A stretch of DNA of 64,000 bases from Adiantum capillus-veneris (GCA_014529385.2 CM043954.1:94319247-94383246), one strand, 5' to 3'. Shown: positions 34,331 to 47,089, counted from the stretch's first letter. The notes: generated by a model not told the origin, from the sequence alone. A program made the numbers and translations.

Positions 34331-35460
34331 AAGGGGCATCTCAGTCATCAAAGAAGGCCAACCTCAGTGCATAAGTCAAGATATTGCACGTTATCTTTAG
34401 CAATTTTAATGTAAATAGATCATTCGGAGGTTGCCTTTTTCCATTTTTTGTAGTAGATAGAGTTTTTCATCAAACTGATCAAAAAAATTTCTTCTTTTGA
34501 ATTCAATCTAGTATATTATTTCCAAAAAAAAATTCAGCAAATTCCTATGTTGGTTTTTTGGTTCTAGAAATCAAACTCAAAGCTATGTCAAAAGTTCACC
34601 AATCAGAGCTCTCATATAAACTTGATCAGTTTGAGATTTAGGATCTACAATCAGCATCAAAATTTCTCAAGAACATACAACCAAGTCTCTATCTGGAGCA
34701 AGGATTTGGTAAAAAAGAAGGTGAGGGCTTGATGGGAGTGCCTTGTAGAGATACAGGTGTATCATATTTACTCGATAGCATGGGTACATTATAGTTCATA
34801 TGTGTTATATATTTACAATTATAGGACATACCTTTTAATTCAAATTTAAGAAAAGTTTTAGGTTTATGAAGAAAGAGGGTAGTTTTATGTCAATTCACAA
34901 AATGTGTAAAGGGGGTTTTCTATTGCACGTTGATGAGGCTCGGGCAAACACACCTAGACCTAATCTTCACACTCTTTTCCATAGCCCTCTTGTATTCCAA
35001 ATAAAACACTCGTATGAAGGGGTTCTTCATAAGGCTAAAGCGAGGCTAAAGCCCAAAGCCAAAAATAATTTGGTCAAAACTTGTACTCGTCCAAAAATTA
35101 ATTGGAAAGGCTATGGGTAGATAGTTCGCCTATTTGAAGATGAAAGGGAACCTGGAACCTTCACCATCACAACATAGCAACCCCTTTGATGGTGCTTTTG
35201 CAAGTTTATATGTAGGTCATTAGACCTTCCTTTTCCCTCTTTAGTGGTTTCTCCTTTGGTTTCATTGTGCTAAGGCCTTGAAGGATATGTAGGGTCAAAT
35301 TTTCAAGTCTCTAATATCATGTTGGGAAACCATAGGGAGATGGGTAAGATGAGCTGAGAGATAGAGACATAGAAGAAGGATAGTGCAACAAAATCTCTCT
35401 TCTCTATTTTAAAATCAATCCAATAAATTGTATTTATAAATCCTTTTGAGGTGTATGCAC
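34331..35460. other. No gene seen
   Basis: AT-rich sequence with only short frames. Nothing resembling a known element end was found. Confidence 0.4.
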
Positions 35461-35468
35461 TAACTATT

Positions 35469-36870
35469 CCTTTTTTTTTTTTTTGCAAAACTCACAATCT
35501 GAGTGAATTGTATTATCATCATCGAAAGAAATACAGAATGGCCTCAAGATCAAACCGAGCCTTGAGGTTCGAAAGATAACAAATTGGACGCCTTTACAAC
35601 ATATTTGAGCTAACCTTCTAGGCTTTACCTTATGGGTGCCAACATGGCTTTGATAGTCCTAGACCAATCACTCAAGTCTTGTTTGCATCCAATCATGCAC
35701 ATCGTTGCTCTGCTCTCTTGTATAATCTCCGAGAAGCTTGCTACAGCCATTTTTTCTTCAAACACCCGACGGTTCCTCGCCTGCCATAACTGATGGAAGA
35801 AGCAATACCTGACTATTTGAGTGCATACAAGAAGAGCAGGACTTCCCAACCTCTTGCCACCAAGGAACAAATTAGACTTGCAGAACCTAATTTGCCATGT
35901 CCTTTGGATCCACTTGCAGATTTCCCCTGATAATCCTATGATTGCATGGCATTCCGTGAATAGGTGGATCAGATCTTCACTAGCTAACCTACAACCTGAG
36001 CAGCGATCAGACCCGATTCCTCTTTGTCTAATCTTTACGCCTGTCGACAACGCACCCCACAACACCTTCCACAAGAAGATCTTCATGAACAGGGGCCACT
36101 TTGGCTTCCAGATGTTCTCTATAATTACCTTCCACCGATCTTTCGACCATTGTCTCTTCCATACTTTATTCAGGGGGCTAAAACAATTTTCCCCATAAAT
36201 AAGTGTTTGGTAGATGCCTTTAGTTTGGGGTTTCCAAAACAGGCTACTACAAGCATTCCACTCAAACTTGGATTCACAGATTGGCATAACCACATTATCA
36301 AGTTTCTTTATCACTCTGTTGACAAGCAATATCTCAAATCCATTCACTTGATACTAAATTGCTAGAGAGTTAATGGTTTTCCAACACTTACTGTTTCCGT
36401 CCCAAAACTGCTCAAGCCGAATGAGACCGTTATTATTCACTTTCCAAACCATTTCTATCCAGAAGGGGCTTTGAGGTGGCCCTAAAACTATTCCTACCCA
36501 TACACTTACAAAATTTTGTGGTGCATGCTTGGTATGCTACAAGAGAACATTCAGACTATTATCATGACTTCTTTTTGAGGATACCATATCTTATTCCTGG
36601 TTTCTTATGAGGGCATAAATTTGCACCAAGATTTAACCAGAATCTGAGGCCTCTTGTGTGCAAAGAAAAGTGTTGTTTCTTGAATTAGGCCCTTGAACTT
36701 GCTATTGTGTTAGAGCCTAGCTGAAAAAGGGGTTTATCCAACTTAGCCAACGATTCTCATGGAGAAAGTCTCCACATCCTCCAACCCATAGTATACCTTT
36801 GATGCAGCATTCTAGCCAGATGCATGGGAAGGAAGCCAATGATTCTAGTTATAAGGTCACTACTCTCTCA
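35469..36870 (-). mobile_element. LINE A: 3' part of a non-LTR retrotransposon
   Basis: On the minus strand the coding tail is followed by an untranslated stretch and a poly(A) tail (a T run at about 35470-35484 on the plus strand). The element is 5' truncated, as is usual for LINEs, or cut at 36871 by CACTA A. No target duplication could be confirmed. Confidence 0.82.
35625..36836 (-). pseudogene. LINE A ORF2 C-terminus with zf-RVT domain
   Basis: The long open part (36347-35625) carries KPKWPLFMKIFLWKVLWGAL, RRG-like RQRGIGSDRCSGC and EDLIHLFTEC, matching the zinc-binding reverse transcriptase tail domain of plant LINEs. Upstream, in broken frames to about 36836, pieces such as HENRWLSWINPFF resemble the end of RT. 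A stop lies near 36360. The RT catalytic core is absent. Confidence 0.8.
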
Positions 36871-37400
36871 CACTATGAAAATCTCTAATTGTTTACTGCG
36901 GCCTTTTACGACGTTTTGTAGAGAGAAGGTTCAAATTCAGCTAGAGAGGAAAAAGAGAGGAGGGCGAGGTTTTTTTTTTTTGTATTTAAACTATTACCGC
37001 TATTATCACCGCATTTATTACCTCAATTATTACCGCTATTATTACCACGTTTATTTTTGTGTAGAGATTTAATGCCTAAACTTTCAAATTCTGGCTCAAA
37101 CATCCCCTCCCCCCCCCCCCCCCCCCCCCCCTCTCAAATTAATTTGTTTGCCTCCTTTCAATAAAAATTAAAGAATATTATATGCAATTTTCAATTTTAA
37201 AAAAGAAAAGATATGAAAACATGTAACAATAGTTAGCTATTTAAGATTACACTTGGTTACAACTAAATTAATCATTGTCACTTAATTAACATAATTGAGC
37301 ATGTTCACAGAATTAGATAGAGGAAGAGGGGGGGGGGGGGGGGGGAGAGATGAATGGATTACACGACCAAAAATATTCATAACTTAAAGTATGCAAAATG
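36871..37400 (-). repeat. CACTA A terminal and subterminal region
   Basis: Terminal CACTATGAAAAT, then attaccgc-type repeats (36990-37060), a C run (about 37103-37131) and a G run (37330-37346). The same order recurs at 45535-45860 and 47101-47250. Subterminal repeats in this class bind the element's own proteins. Confidence 0.72.
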
Positions 37401-37401
37401 T

Positions 37402-38983
37402 TTATGAATCATCTTCCAAAAGATCCCTACATGAAGCATCATCCAATTCTAAACCCATGGCTCTTAAATCAATAAAGAGAGAAACAGAATTGTTGTTTGT
37501 GGATGTGTTGGCTTCATCATCTTCAAATTTGTCATCCTCCATCTCATCATCTTCATCATTATGAAAATCATCCTTGCTAAGACTTGCCGCCCCCAAACTT
37601 GATTCATCAACCTCCCTCTTCTCTGTCTCCATCTCATCCAAAGTAGGAGGTGGAAGAGGGTCGAAGATGGTCTCGAGTTCATTAGTGGAAAAATGGTTCT
37701 CTCTTGAGGTGTTACCCCCGAGGTGTTACGGGAATTATGAACCAAAGTTTTGGTTGGTGGATTTCTGGGATATAGATGACCTATAGAAGAGAAGATCAAA
37801 GTGAGTAACATTGCTATAATTAATGTTATGTAAGCAAATAAGAATAAAAAACGTAGTCACTTAGTGCTCACAATTGCACGGTAAAACTAAATTGTCATAC
37901 CTCCCTGTGTGATGCACACTAGAGTCCACCATGTAGAGGCCATTCTCATGTCATCTAGACACATTTTCAAACCACTTGCACTCAAAGATGAAGGTATGAA
38001 AGGTTCTAAAATTAACCTTTAGTATCCTTTCAATAGTTCCACAGTACCTAGCTTCATCACTGTCAGCGTCAAAGCTGCCCATGATGCCACAATCCATGGT
38101 GGTTCTATGCTTGTCAATGTGGCCCGTACAAAAATGGTGACCCTTTGACCACATAGAGTTAAAGAATAGGAACTACAAAATAGGAAAAATATCTTCTATC
38201 AAACACAAAGATAAAATCAAGAAAACAATTTACAATATGGTTTAAGTATATGAGTACTCTACCTTTGGTACACAACCGCATGCATACTCCCATTCTTTGT
38301 TGGTGATGTCTTTTCCGCGCGCTTTTGCTTCGGTCATTCTCTCATGTATCCACTCCACACTAGTAAGATCTGTGAAACATTCAAGGTGTCTAGCTAGGAA
38401 CTGGGGGTGCCATCCTTTCTCCATGTGCTTGTTTCCATGCTTCTCTATCTTGCAACTGCCTTTCCTTTGCCATTGTCCACAAGTCCACCCACTTGGTCAT
38501 AACCTTTGCATTGAGAATACAAAAGTTATTGACCACTTGGGATAGATTCATATCCATGTTAAGTAGTTTTCCCTTTCCACTTGGCAATTGTGAAGTCATC
38601 CTTGCATCTTCCTCGTCTGAGCATATGCAAGGAATTGAAGGATCAACTTGTGCCAAATACTCTGAGATGTAAACAAATGTCTCTTGCACAAGCCACCCTT
38701 CTGCCATATATGCCTCTGGTTGAGACCGTAGCCGCACAAAATCTTTGAGAGTCTTTGAAAACCTCTCTAAGAAGAACATCCATCGTGCGTGCACTACTCC
38801 ACATATAGAGATATCCTCTACCACGTGAACTGAGAGGTGGATTTGACTAAGAGGGACCGACTGAGGAAATGCATCCTCAATGGCACACACAGTTTCTGTT
38901 GCAAGTGTTTGAGTAGTAGGCATAGCATCTATTTTGATTTCCTTGGAGCTCAAAAATCTGCAAGAAAACACACAAGGATACAC
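37402..38983 (-). pseudogene. CACTA A tnp2, C-terminal half (DUF4218 and DUF4216 parts)
   Basis: From 38983 the frame reads AFPQSVPLSQIHLSVHVVED, VVHARWMFFLERFSKTLKDF and AEGWLVQETFVYISEYL, characteristic of the DUF4218 part of plant Tnp2 transposases. At 38154-37951, EARYCGTIERILKVNF and HTFIFECKWFENVSR match DUF4216. The last exon (37641-37402) is acidic (NDEDDEMEDDKFEDDEA). Intron-like gaps separate the blocks, for example around 37860-37950 and 38160-38240. The matching gene in CACTA B has the same layout. Confidence 0.75.
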
Positions 38984-39179
38984 TAAGTGCTAGTTGAGAT
39001 TATTGTGTACATAAAAAATGTGTAGTTGAGTGGAGTCTTGTGGTGTACCTTACTAGCTCTCCAAGCTTGAAAATCCCATCCCTAACTTTCTTGTCCTGAC
39101 ATATACACATACTCACTGACAGAATAAACCACAATGTAAATTAGGGGAACGGAAAGTGAGAGAAAGTCATACACACAAA

Positions 39180-40026
39180 CTATAGATAGAATAGGGAGAG
39201 GGAAATTACCTGAAGCATCTTGTGCCAATCATGGGACTTCAACCCATATTGAACGCTTCCACCCTTCTTCACTTTTGTCAAATCTCCCTTTAGCGACCTC
39301 ATGTATCCTGTTGGTGTGCGAATAGAAGCAATGGTACCTTCACTTTGTCTAATTCTTATTTGGCTAGGATTCATGGTGCTATAGGAAGCACAATCTTTCC
39401 ATTGGGAGCACGACGTGGAGTAGCAGAGACGGGGATACATTTCAAAAGAGTCAAATCCTTCCTCGCACCCAATGAGGCCTTGCTTTAAACATGTGTTGAA
39501 TGCGAGGAACTAAAGTAAGATTTCTCAATACCTTGCGGGGTAGGTGCGCCCCACTCACTCCGGTGTCGTAGTGTGCTTCCCCGCACATGGGACATGAGGC
39601 AGCATGTGCGTGCTCATTGCGATATAGCATGCAAGCATTGACGCATGCATGGATGCGCTCATACTCCATTCAAAGTGCAGTGACATACGATCTAGCTTAT
39701 TGATGATCTGGAGGCATGTGGTGATCTTTTGGAAACATTTTGTCCATCGAACTACAACAAACAAGCATATTAATACAATTGCAAGGAGGCAGCACCATAA
39801 AGTGAGAGAGATGTATAAAAAGTCATATTTCAAACATACCCAAGGAGTGCATCCACACTTGGATTGCTCCAACCAAATTTTTTGTGCAAGTTGAGGACTT
39901 CTAACGATACCCGGAGCACCGAGTACTGTGCACCTTCGTAAAGAGGCGTTCGGACACTTGCCATCAATCTGTCCTCTATTACCGCCACTCCCGTTGAGTG
40001 CATGGCTGGCAATCCTCCTCGCACTC
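39180..40026 (-). pseudogene. CACTA A tnp2, N-terminal half, internally deleted
   Basis: On the minus strand, VRTPLYEGAQYSVLRVSLEV and GWSNPSVDALLG (40000-39840) match the Tnp2 N-terminal block. The exon ends at a gtatgt donor near 39838. The next exon begins after ttgtag near 39757 and includes YERIHACVNACMLYRNEHAH with the CPMCG zinc motif, then KVLRNLTLVPRIQHMFKA. At about 39487 this joins directly to a segment that in CACTA B lies well after MHIFKNV, so the catalytic centre is deleted. Two in-frame stops are present. The remaining part ends ...KSHDWHKMLQ at a splice donor near 39208. Confidence 0.75.
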
Positions 40027-41562
40027 GTTGGGGTAGCCAAAGTTGGTTGACCATGGAAGATAGCACAAGTAGACATGCATGGCTAGCAGATATATGGTGA
40101 AAGGCTAGAGCAGGTACAAGAGTTTTGGGTAGGCAAGATGCAACAGGAGTGTATGCCTGATGAGGTTTTTTAGGCCGCCAGGGATGCTCCACAATGGTCT
40201 AGAGGTAATGATAGGTCTATAGATGCAAAATGATCATTTTTGTCTTGGAAATGTAGAGCTTGAGATGTGGAGTCACTTGATCCAGACGGCTCATCAAACG
40301 GAGCCACGGTGTACAAGATTTTAAAGTTTGAGGTGGGAAGGAGTTGCACATCCCTGATGGACACAGAAGATGGGGGCGGGTGGCTAGAATTGATGGCAGG
40401 GGATATGGTTGAAGGGCTCAAAGTATGGTGCATGCCGGTGTTTTTGGATTGTCAATCGGAGTATGAATAAGCAAGTTATGGCCTATGGAGGGTTTGTCGG
40501 GGGTCGAGTGTGTGCCAACTTGGCCGCCTCAGTAGGTGCACTGGCAATGTTTTTTCTGAGCTTGCTAAGATTCTTGAAGATTTTGTGTGATATGGGGAGC
40601 TAGCCGAAATTTGCGGCTTGCCAATCGGAGCTGAGGGCATCAAGGTTCGCCTAGTTCTAGTCGACGGGCAATCACGGCCAAAAGGGATCGAGTGGTTTTT
40701 TCTATTTTCCGAGCGTGTTGTTCGAGAGAACATGATGGTTGGGATGAACGGAGTTCTTGGGGCTCGGTGGTAGCAAGTGCAGCTCTAATGTGGCATTGTT
40801 GGTCAGGTGCCCAGCAAGTCTGAGCACGTGCCACCACTGATCACATGCGAATTGGGGGTTAAAAGGCCATTAATTGAGGATGTAAAAGAAAGTGGTGGTT
40901 GGGGGTTAATACTCAAAAGGAGTTGTGAGGGCAAATACATTCGGGTACAAGCCATCCATTGTTTTTAAAAACAAGTGAAAGGGTCACGACGGCTTTCAAA
41001 AACAATAAGAAAGTGATAAAATTGTTTAAATTGGTATCAGTGTTTGGGAAAGGATTGCATCAGCTTAGTCTTGAGCCGATTAAAAATCGAGACTAGCTAG
41101 TTACAAACCATGGTAAACAAAAGAAAAACGGATGAAATATGTGAGAAAGTCGTCCAAACAATAGCATGTGTGTATGTGTGTGAAATTTACTAAAATTATG
41201 TAAGGGGAAACTTCACTTTAGCATTCTAAAACAATAGAATGCAAGAAAATTAAAGACAGGATGTGAAATGAAAGGTAAGTCTCCATCATGCACTGAAAAC
41301 TATGAAAGACCCCCTAACCTAGCCCAACACTAAGGGTTTCTTTTAGAAAGCCAAAAAGGTGGAAAAAGAACCATTCCTTTTGAGCATTAAAGAAAGAGGA
41401 AGTTAAAAGAGGTGTTAAGCAAGGGTGCAACGACGGCGCCATCAAGAAAGTATAAGAGGTGGAGGAAGAAAAAGAAAGAAAGGAGGAGGGTTTTCTTGGT
41501 CGCTCGAAATTGTACACGTTGTAAAAGTGGCGACCTCAAGGAAAGGCTTTGCTCCTGCACGT

Positions 41563-41570
<8 letters not shown>
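40027..41570. other. No gene recognised
   Basis: About 1.5 kb of mixed composition between CACTA fragments. Frames on both strands are short and without known motifs. A TTGGTATCAG-like string near 41033 is not flanked by LTR-like sequence. Confidence 0.4.

Positions 41571-41611
<41 letters not shown>
41571..41611. repeat. (GA)n microsatellite
   Basis: A pure GA run. Arg-Glu and Ser-Leu frames over it are artefacts. Confidence 0.95.
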
Positions 41612-41614
<3 letters not shown>

Positions 41615-41934
41615 CTGTGTGGAGGAAGCAGCCATGGAAATTTTGGTGCAAAAAGCTAGAGAGAGCTCGTCCTCATGTGTAGTTTTGTATGCATTGGCCA
41701 ACGATCAGGGCTGTATGCAGTTTTTTGTGGTTGAATGAAGAAAGCTCCCCGATTTCGAAGTGTGCGATCGTGTCGTGCCGTATTTTTCCCTTCCCTTTTC
41801 TTCTTTGCTCTATTGGAAGTGAGTGCGGGCGTCTGTCAGTAGTGTTCCCCCCCGACAACGTGTGTGCAAAGAAGGAGAGCGTGAGCGAGGGATCGTGTGT
41901 GAAGGGCGACGACCGTTGGTGCATTTCTATGGGT

Positions 41935-42036
41935 GTGGATAGTGTTATGCTCTGCGTGGTCTCAGGTGAATCACTGTGAGCGCATGTGGATAGCGTTATG
42001 CTCTTTGTGGTCTCAGGTGAATCTCTATGAGCGCGT
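41935..42036. repeat. Tandem duplication, 51 bp, two copies
   Basis: gtggatagtgttatgctctg... at 41935 recurs at 41986 with few changes. It ends about 200 bases before CACTA C. Confidence 0.8.
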
Positions 42037-42243
42037 GTGCACGTGTGGTCTTGGTAATTATTATTTGGAGGTGGTTTTCAAGTGGGCAGGGGTGCTGTGT
42101 ATGCCCTGAGCTATAGAAGGCATTTCTGTGTGTGTGCTGGGCGTGTTCCCCATTCCCCCTCTCCATCTTCTGGGCCCACGGAGGAGCACACTGATTGCTC
42201 CAAGTTAAGTGAAAAGAAGCAGTTTTTGGTGTTGGTTGATATT

Positions 42244-42880
42244 TCAAACATACCCAAGGAGTGCATGCACACTTGCATTGCTCCAACCAAATTTTACTTG
42301 CAAGTCGAGGACTTCCAACGATGCCTGGAGCATCGAGTACTGTGCACCTTCGTAAAGAGGTGTTCGGACACTTGCCATCAATTTGTCCTCTGTTGCCGCT
42401 TCCCGTTGAGTGCATGGCTAGCAATCCTCCTCGTACACGTCATGTTCATGAGCGAGTAACTCATCACACATGTCAAACATGTGCTCATCCTCTATCTCAA
42501 AGTGCGACTGATAGGGGAAAGGAGCTATCGAAGTAGAGCTAATGGGAGGATCACCATGCGGTGCACCCAATTTGTCCAATAGCTCTTGCCTCTGTCATTT
42601 GGCTTTGCGCGTCGTCGCACCACCACATAATACAGTCTAATGGGGCACCTCCTCAAGCGAGGGGTGAGTGGCGCTCGCATCTCTCCAAGTGCTTTTTTGA
42701 AAATGCCAAAGCCCTTCATTACCCACGTGCTCCAATGCAATGCGCCTTGCCCTCTTTCACTTAGCGCAAGGACAATGGAGTTTTTCCTTGGGCCACCGAT
42801 CACGTTCAGGCCCTCCAGGGGGGCCACAATCATCCCAATCAACGTCTTGCACACGTGCCAAATATTTTATTTAGTAATAT
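42244..42880 (-). pseudogene. CACTA C: tnp2 N-terminal fragment
   Basis: The exon at 42244-42440 repeats the CACTA A exon at 39829-40026 (VRTPLYEGAQYSML, KFGWSNASVHALLG) including the gtatgt splice donor. Further upstream it continues where CACTA A is lost: ELLDKLGAPHGDPPISSTS and HFEIEDEHMFDMCDELLAHE (42580-42430), then a broken part to about 42880. Nothing of the rest of tnp2 follows. It shows what the N-terminus of this transposase family looks like. Confidence 0.65.
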
Positions 42881-43047
42881 GTGCCCTAAAAATTAAATAG
42901 TTAATTAAAAAAGATATATTTCAATTAAAAATGACTATATAGTCAAAGAGATTTTTTTAAATTTAGTCATATGTGTCCTAAAAAATAAATAAATAATTAA
43001 AAAATGAATATATTAAAAAAAAAAGACTATATAGTCAAAGAGAATAA
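42868..43047. repeat. AT-rich tandem duplication, 92 bp, each with a perfect 12-bp palindrome
   Basis: Two copies, each starting atatgtg(c/t)cctaaaaa and ending gactatatagtcaaagaga. The palindrome gactatatagtc is at 42933-42944 and 43025-43036. Confidence 0.75.
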
Positions 43048-44893
43048 AGTGCAGTGAGTGCCTTTATTTTAAAAAAATAAAGTATCGGTGTACGCACTAA
43101 ATGGGTTAATTTTTAATTGCAAATATCTAAAAGTACTTAAAAAATACACTTAAAAAACATACAATAACTACTCAAAAAATAAATAAAAGTCTTCATTAAA
43201 AAACTCAAAAAGCTAAAAATAAAATTATTGATATCTAAGGGTAGATGGGGTGGTTTGTACCCCCCCTGCAACCTCGGATACATTTGTGTCCGTTGAAATG
43301 ACATTGTTAGCGTGCAAACGAGAAGGAAAATGAATGCCTCTATAGCCTTGCAAGAACTATTGCACGGCCGAAAACACCTGTGGTAAACACCTATAGAGAT
43401 TTATGAAAACCCCTTTAAGCATGGAACACACTCAAAATTAGGAGAAACAAGGGACATCATGACAAATCTTGTCTCACGGAGATGTCCATAGAGTATCCAT
43501 AGACAAAAAACAGATGAAGGATGAAAGAGTTATGGCCGCTCGAAGTTGGGGGTGCACTCTTTCTTGCTAAAAAATGAGCTCTCTGGAAGTTGTGCAAGTG
43601 TTGCAGCTATTAAAATGGGGGCTTTCTTATCTTTTATCCCTTAGATTTTTCTCTCTCTTTTGATCCGACAAGGCTCTCTCCTCATAGATATGGTGTACGT
43701 ACATGTAGAGTTCAGATGAGAGATGAATGTGAGAGGGGAGGTTAATGGTGAAGAGGATGAGAGAAATCATGGAAGGTGCAGGTTTGAGGGTGGGCTAAAG
43801 AGAAATGTGTGTGTGCGTGCTTGTGTGTGTGGAAGTGTGAAGGAAGGTGAGAGAAGACTAGGGTGACTTGTGAGAAAAACTGGGCAGACTAGAGTTCTGA
43901 GTTGAATTTCTCATTTTGATCACTCCTCAAATTTGAAGTGGAGGTGGACGCCAAAAATACCACCGAAATGCTTGTTTTTCCTCCTAGAAAAGTCCTCAGT
44001 GGAAACACCACATCCTTTGCTTTATTTTCCAGTGCGAGTTGAAGTGGGAAAAAGATATTTTTAACCCTACAACAATATCTTCTATAATCAACATAGTCAA
44101 CAAGGAGCTAGGTGGGATATCAATCCTTCTACGCACATTAACATAGTCAAGGATGGGGACCCATTTCCGAAGCTCTTCAATTTCTCCAATATGCTCGAGG
44201 CTTTTTTTTTTTCATATAAGAGATGTGTTGCATGGGAGGGGGTTGGCCCTCATTTTACAAACTGGGAAGGGGTTTACATGTCCAAGCAGGAATTAACCAT
44301 GCATAGTTGGTGTAACTCAGCCCAAATAGGTAGAGTCTGTCAAACTGCATCGGCTAAATATTCTAGAACACATGCCCGACATGAATTGTGGACGTTGACA
44401 ACGTTAATTACTACACTGGGAGTCAAGTTGAAGAGGTGCAAGTTTTGACCTTTAAACTAATGCAAAACCCCTCTTGTGCAAAACATCTGTAATGTGACCC
44501 AGTTTAATCAAGAAGAAAATTTAAATAAAAAAAACAAAAAATTACCGCAACACTACCCGGATCCACTCTCACTGGTGGTGATGCCACCCCATACTAGAAC
44601 CGGTATGTGTCATTGCAGATTGGTTTGGACTAGGTGATATATAGCTTCCTACACCCTACTCAAGGACGCAAGTAGAAGTCTTTAATTTACTACATAAGAA
44701 GTTGATGGTGCAAATTACAAGTGTCTTTTACGTCCTAATCAATTAGTTTTTTAGATTCCGCACAATCTACAAATTCAATACAATGTTCAGGAAAGATGTG
44801 TCTCAACTTAATACCGTGTCGTTTTCAGTTTCAAAAATGCCAGTAGAGGGCAAGCGCAAAAGGAGAAACTCTGTCCCAAAATAGAAAAAATAG

Positions 44894-44928
<35 letters not shown>

Positions 44929-45204
44929 GAACGTGATTTTTATAAATTTCCTCTTAGCAAATTTTAAAAAAGGAATCAATTTGTATTGTGTAATTCTTGG
45001 ACTCTCCGAAATCCACTGCCTTTTGCAGCAGGGTGTCTCACTTATATATGCAATAAAGGGTGCAATACAGAGCTAGCTTGGATCTTTGCCAAGGTAACAG
45101 ATGAAGGCAAGATAGGCCAAAAGCCAGAGGTGGCAAGAACTCAAATTGTAGGTTGTTACATGGGCTGAGTCACCAGTGAGATTGGCGCCATACCTCCGAA
45201 CCAA
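43048..45204. other. No gene recognised; (TA)n run at 44897-44926
   Basis: About 2 kb without a supported frame. The part near 45000-45204 may be the 3' untranslated part of the gypsy fragment to its right. The TA run is a simple repeat. Confidence 0.4.
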
Positions 45205-45534
45205 AATTCTATTGAGATTCTAGAGCATGATAGGGCTTCATTCGGACTATATGTGTGCATGTGATCGTGCCATTTGCATCTCTTTGGAGTCGGTACGTGT
45301 TTGCTCGGATACGATTGAGGACTGTGTAGGGACCTAGCAATTTGTGGAGGAGGGATTCATTGAGGCCTAGTTTTCTTACAGGGTAGTAAAGAATGACCTT
45401 CAAACATTGGTGGTAGTGAACTTCTCTGCAACCCTCATCACAGAGTCGTTTCTTCCGAATCTGTGCTTGTTGAAGATTATGTATAATGGCTCGACGGAGA
45501 AGTGGTTCGACCTGTTGGAGGTAAGCGAGCCAAT
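45205..45534 (-). pseudogene. Gypsy integrase C-terminal fragment, interrupted by CACTA B
   Basis: On the minus strand the frame starts exactly at the CACTA B border (DWLAYLQQVEPLLRRAIIH) and continues without stops through KVILYYPVRKLGLNESLLHK, LGPYTVLNRIRANTYRL and HIVRMKPY. This is the integrase C-terminal block of a gypsy element of a different family from gypsy A-C. The upstream integrase part is missing and would be expected beyond the other end of CACTA B. Confidence 0.75.
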
Positions 45535-45855
45535 CACTATGAAAATCTCCAAGTGTTTACCGCACTGTTTTGCCGCGTTTTGTAGAGAGAAGGTGCAATT
45601 CAGGTAGAGAAGGAAGAGAGAGGAGGGCGGGGGGTTTCTTTTGTGTCTAAAATATTGTCGTGACAGTTTCTGCATTTATTACCGCGTGTATTACCGCTTT
45701 TATTTTTGACAACAAAATTTAGCACCTAAACTTTCAAATTCTGGCTTAAAATAAACATCCCCCCCCCCCCCCCCCCCCCCCCCCCTCCAAATTTTGGTGC
45801 TTCCTTCCTCTAAAAAAAAAAAAAGAATATTGTATAAAATTTTCAAATTTAAAAA

Positions 45856-45857
<2 letters not shown>

Positions 45858-45900
<43 letters not shown>

Positions 45901-47012
45901 TATCCTCCTCCGAGGTCAAATATGACCTATGGGACCAAATGAACATGTCACGTGGTGTGAGTGGAGGTCATAAGTGACTCTTGATGCTCAAAAATAGCTA
46001 AAATGAGCGTTGCATTAGAGAGTCCACATCGTGGTTGGGAGAGGAAGGTATGTAGGGAGAGCTCATGGTGTGGTCAAAAGCTGAGCACTCAAGTAGTGTG
46101 TGGTACTCACTCTCTCGCACTTGACGAGGGCATAAGGTGAAAAGTCGACGAAACTCCTCGCCAGTGCCCCAACGTCCTATCTCGCAGAGAGAGAATGGGT
46201 GCTAAGACAAATGGGGGCAATGGTGCGGATCGCACTCAACAGGATGGGCTCAAGGATGTAGGGATGGGTTCGGTTACCTCGTTCAGAGAAGAAGAGAGAT
46301 TTATAGTTGGGAAACGTGTGTGGTGTAATGGCTAAAGCGAGAACCTCCGGATTTCTCCCAAGCTGTGATACATTGGCATTGTAAGAAGGCCTCATTAACT
46401 TGGGAGTCGATCGACGCATCCGTGACCAAGTGACATGCATCCCATCTTCCAAACCATTTCTTGATATCAAGCATCCATGCCGAACTTAGTAATTTGCTCT
46501 TGCATGTCTTTTGGACCTTTTGACTTGCTTCATATGCGATTCTAGGAAGTTGATGCAAAGGGATACCTTGTGTCTTAAGCATGTACTCCACAACCCTTTG
46601 CATACCCAAGACCTCAATGGAAAGCGATCCGGACTCAAGGAGTAAGAGCATGTAGGGTGTTTGTGTCTTGACTTGGAGAAAGTTGGTGAGAGAACGCTTT
46701 TGAACATTCTCAAACTCTTTCCAAGTAGACTTCTGAATGCTTCCACCCCACACCTCCACTCCATAAAGAAGAACCGGTGTCACCAATGTGTCAAAGAGGT
46801 ACTTTTTGAGAGCCCAACACTTGATCTCTCCAGCACTGCACATGTTCTCAAATGCATAATAAGCCCTCTTTCCAGCTTCCAAGCGATGCATTTCACAATC
46901 CTTCCATTTATGATTGGATGCAACATCAAGGCCAAGGTACTTGAAGTGATCTACCACTTCAAGTTGCTCATTGTTGTATACAATGCATGGATTTTCTTCA
47001 TTGAGGGTCTTT

Positions 47013-47089
<77 letters not shown>

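Larger units (their letters stand above)
36871..40026 (-). mobile_element. CACTA A: En/Spm-type transposon fragment
   Basis: The left end reads CACTATGAAAATCTC, the CACTA terminal signature, and is repeated at the left end of CACTA B (45535). Behind it are subterminal repeats built on attaccgc/attatcaccgc. Coding sequence on the minus strand is tnp2-like. Homology with CACTA C ends at 40026 and no right terminus (...CATAGTG) was found, so the 5' side is probably truncated. Confidence 0.8.

Noticed and set aside
34866-35120. 84-residue frame with basic C-terminus
   Set aside because: Single short frame in AT-rich DNA with no domain and no supporting neighbours.
40170-40433. Minus-strand frame between CACTA A and C
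   Set aside because: No known motif, no context and composition like the surroundings.
41025-41050. Primer-binding-site-like ttggtatcag
   Set aside because: The match is short and there is no LTR-like end before it or element after it.
43360-43420. Possible degenerate CACTA right terminus (gtaaacacctatagagattt)
   Set aside because: Only part of the terminal pattern is there, the final CATAGTG is absent and no subterminal repeats adjoin it.
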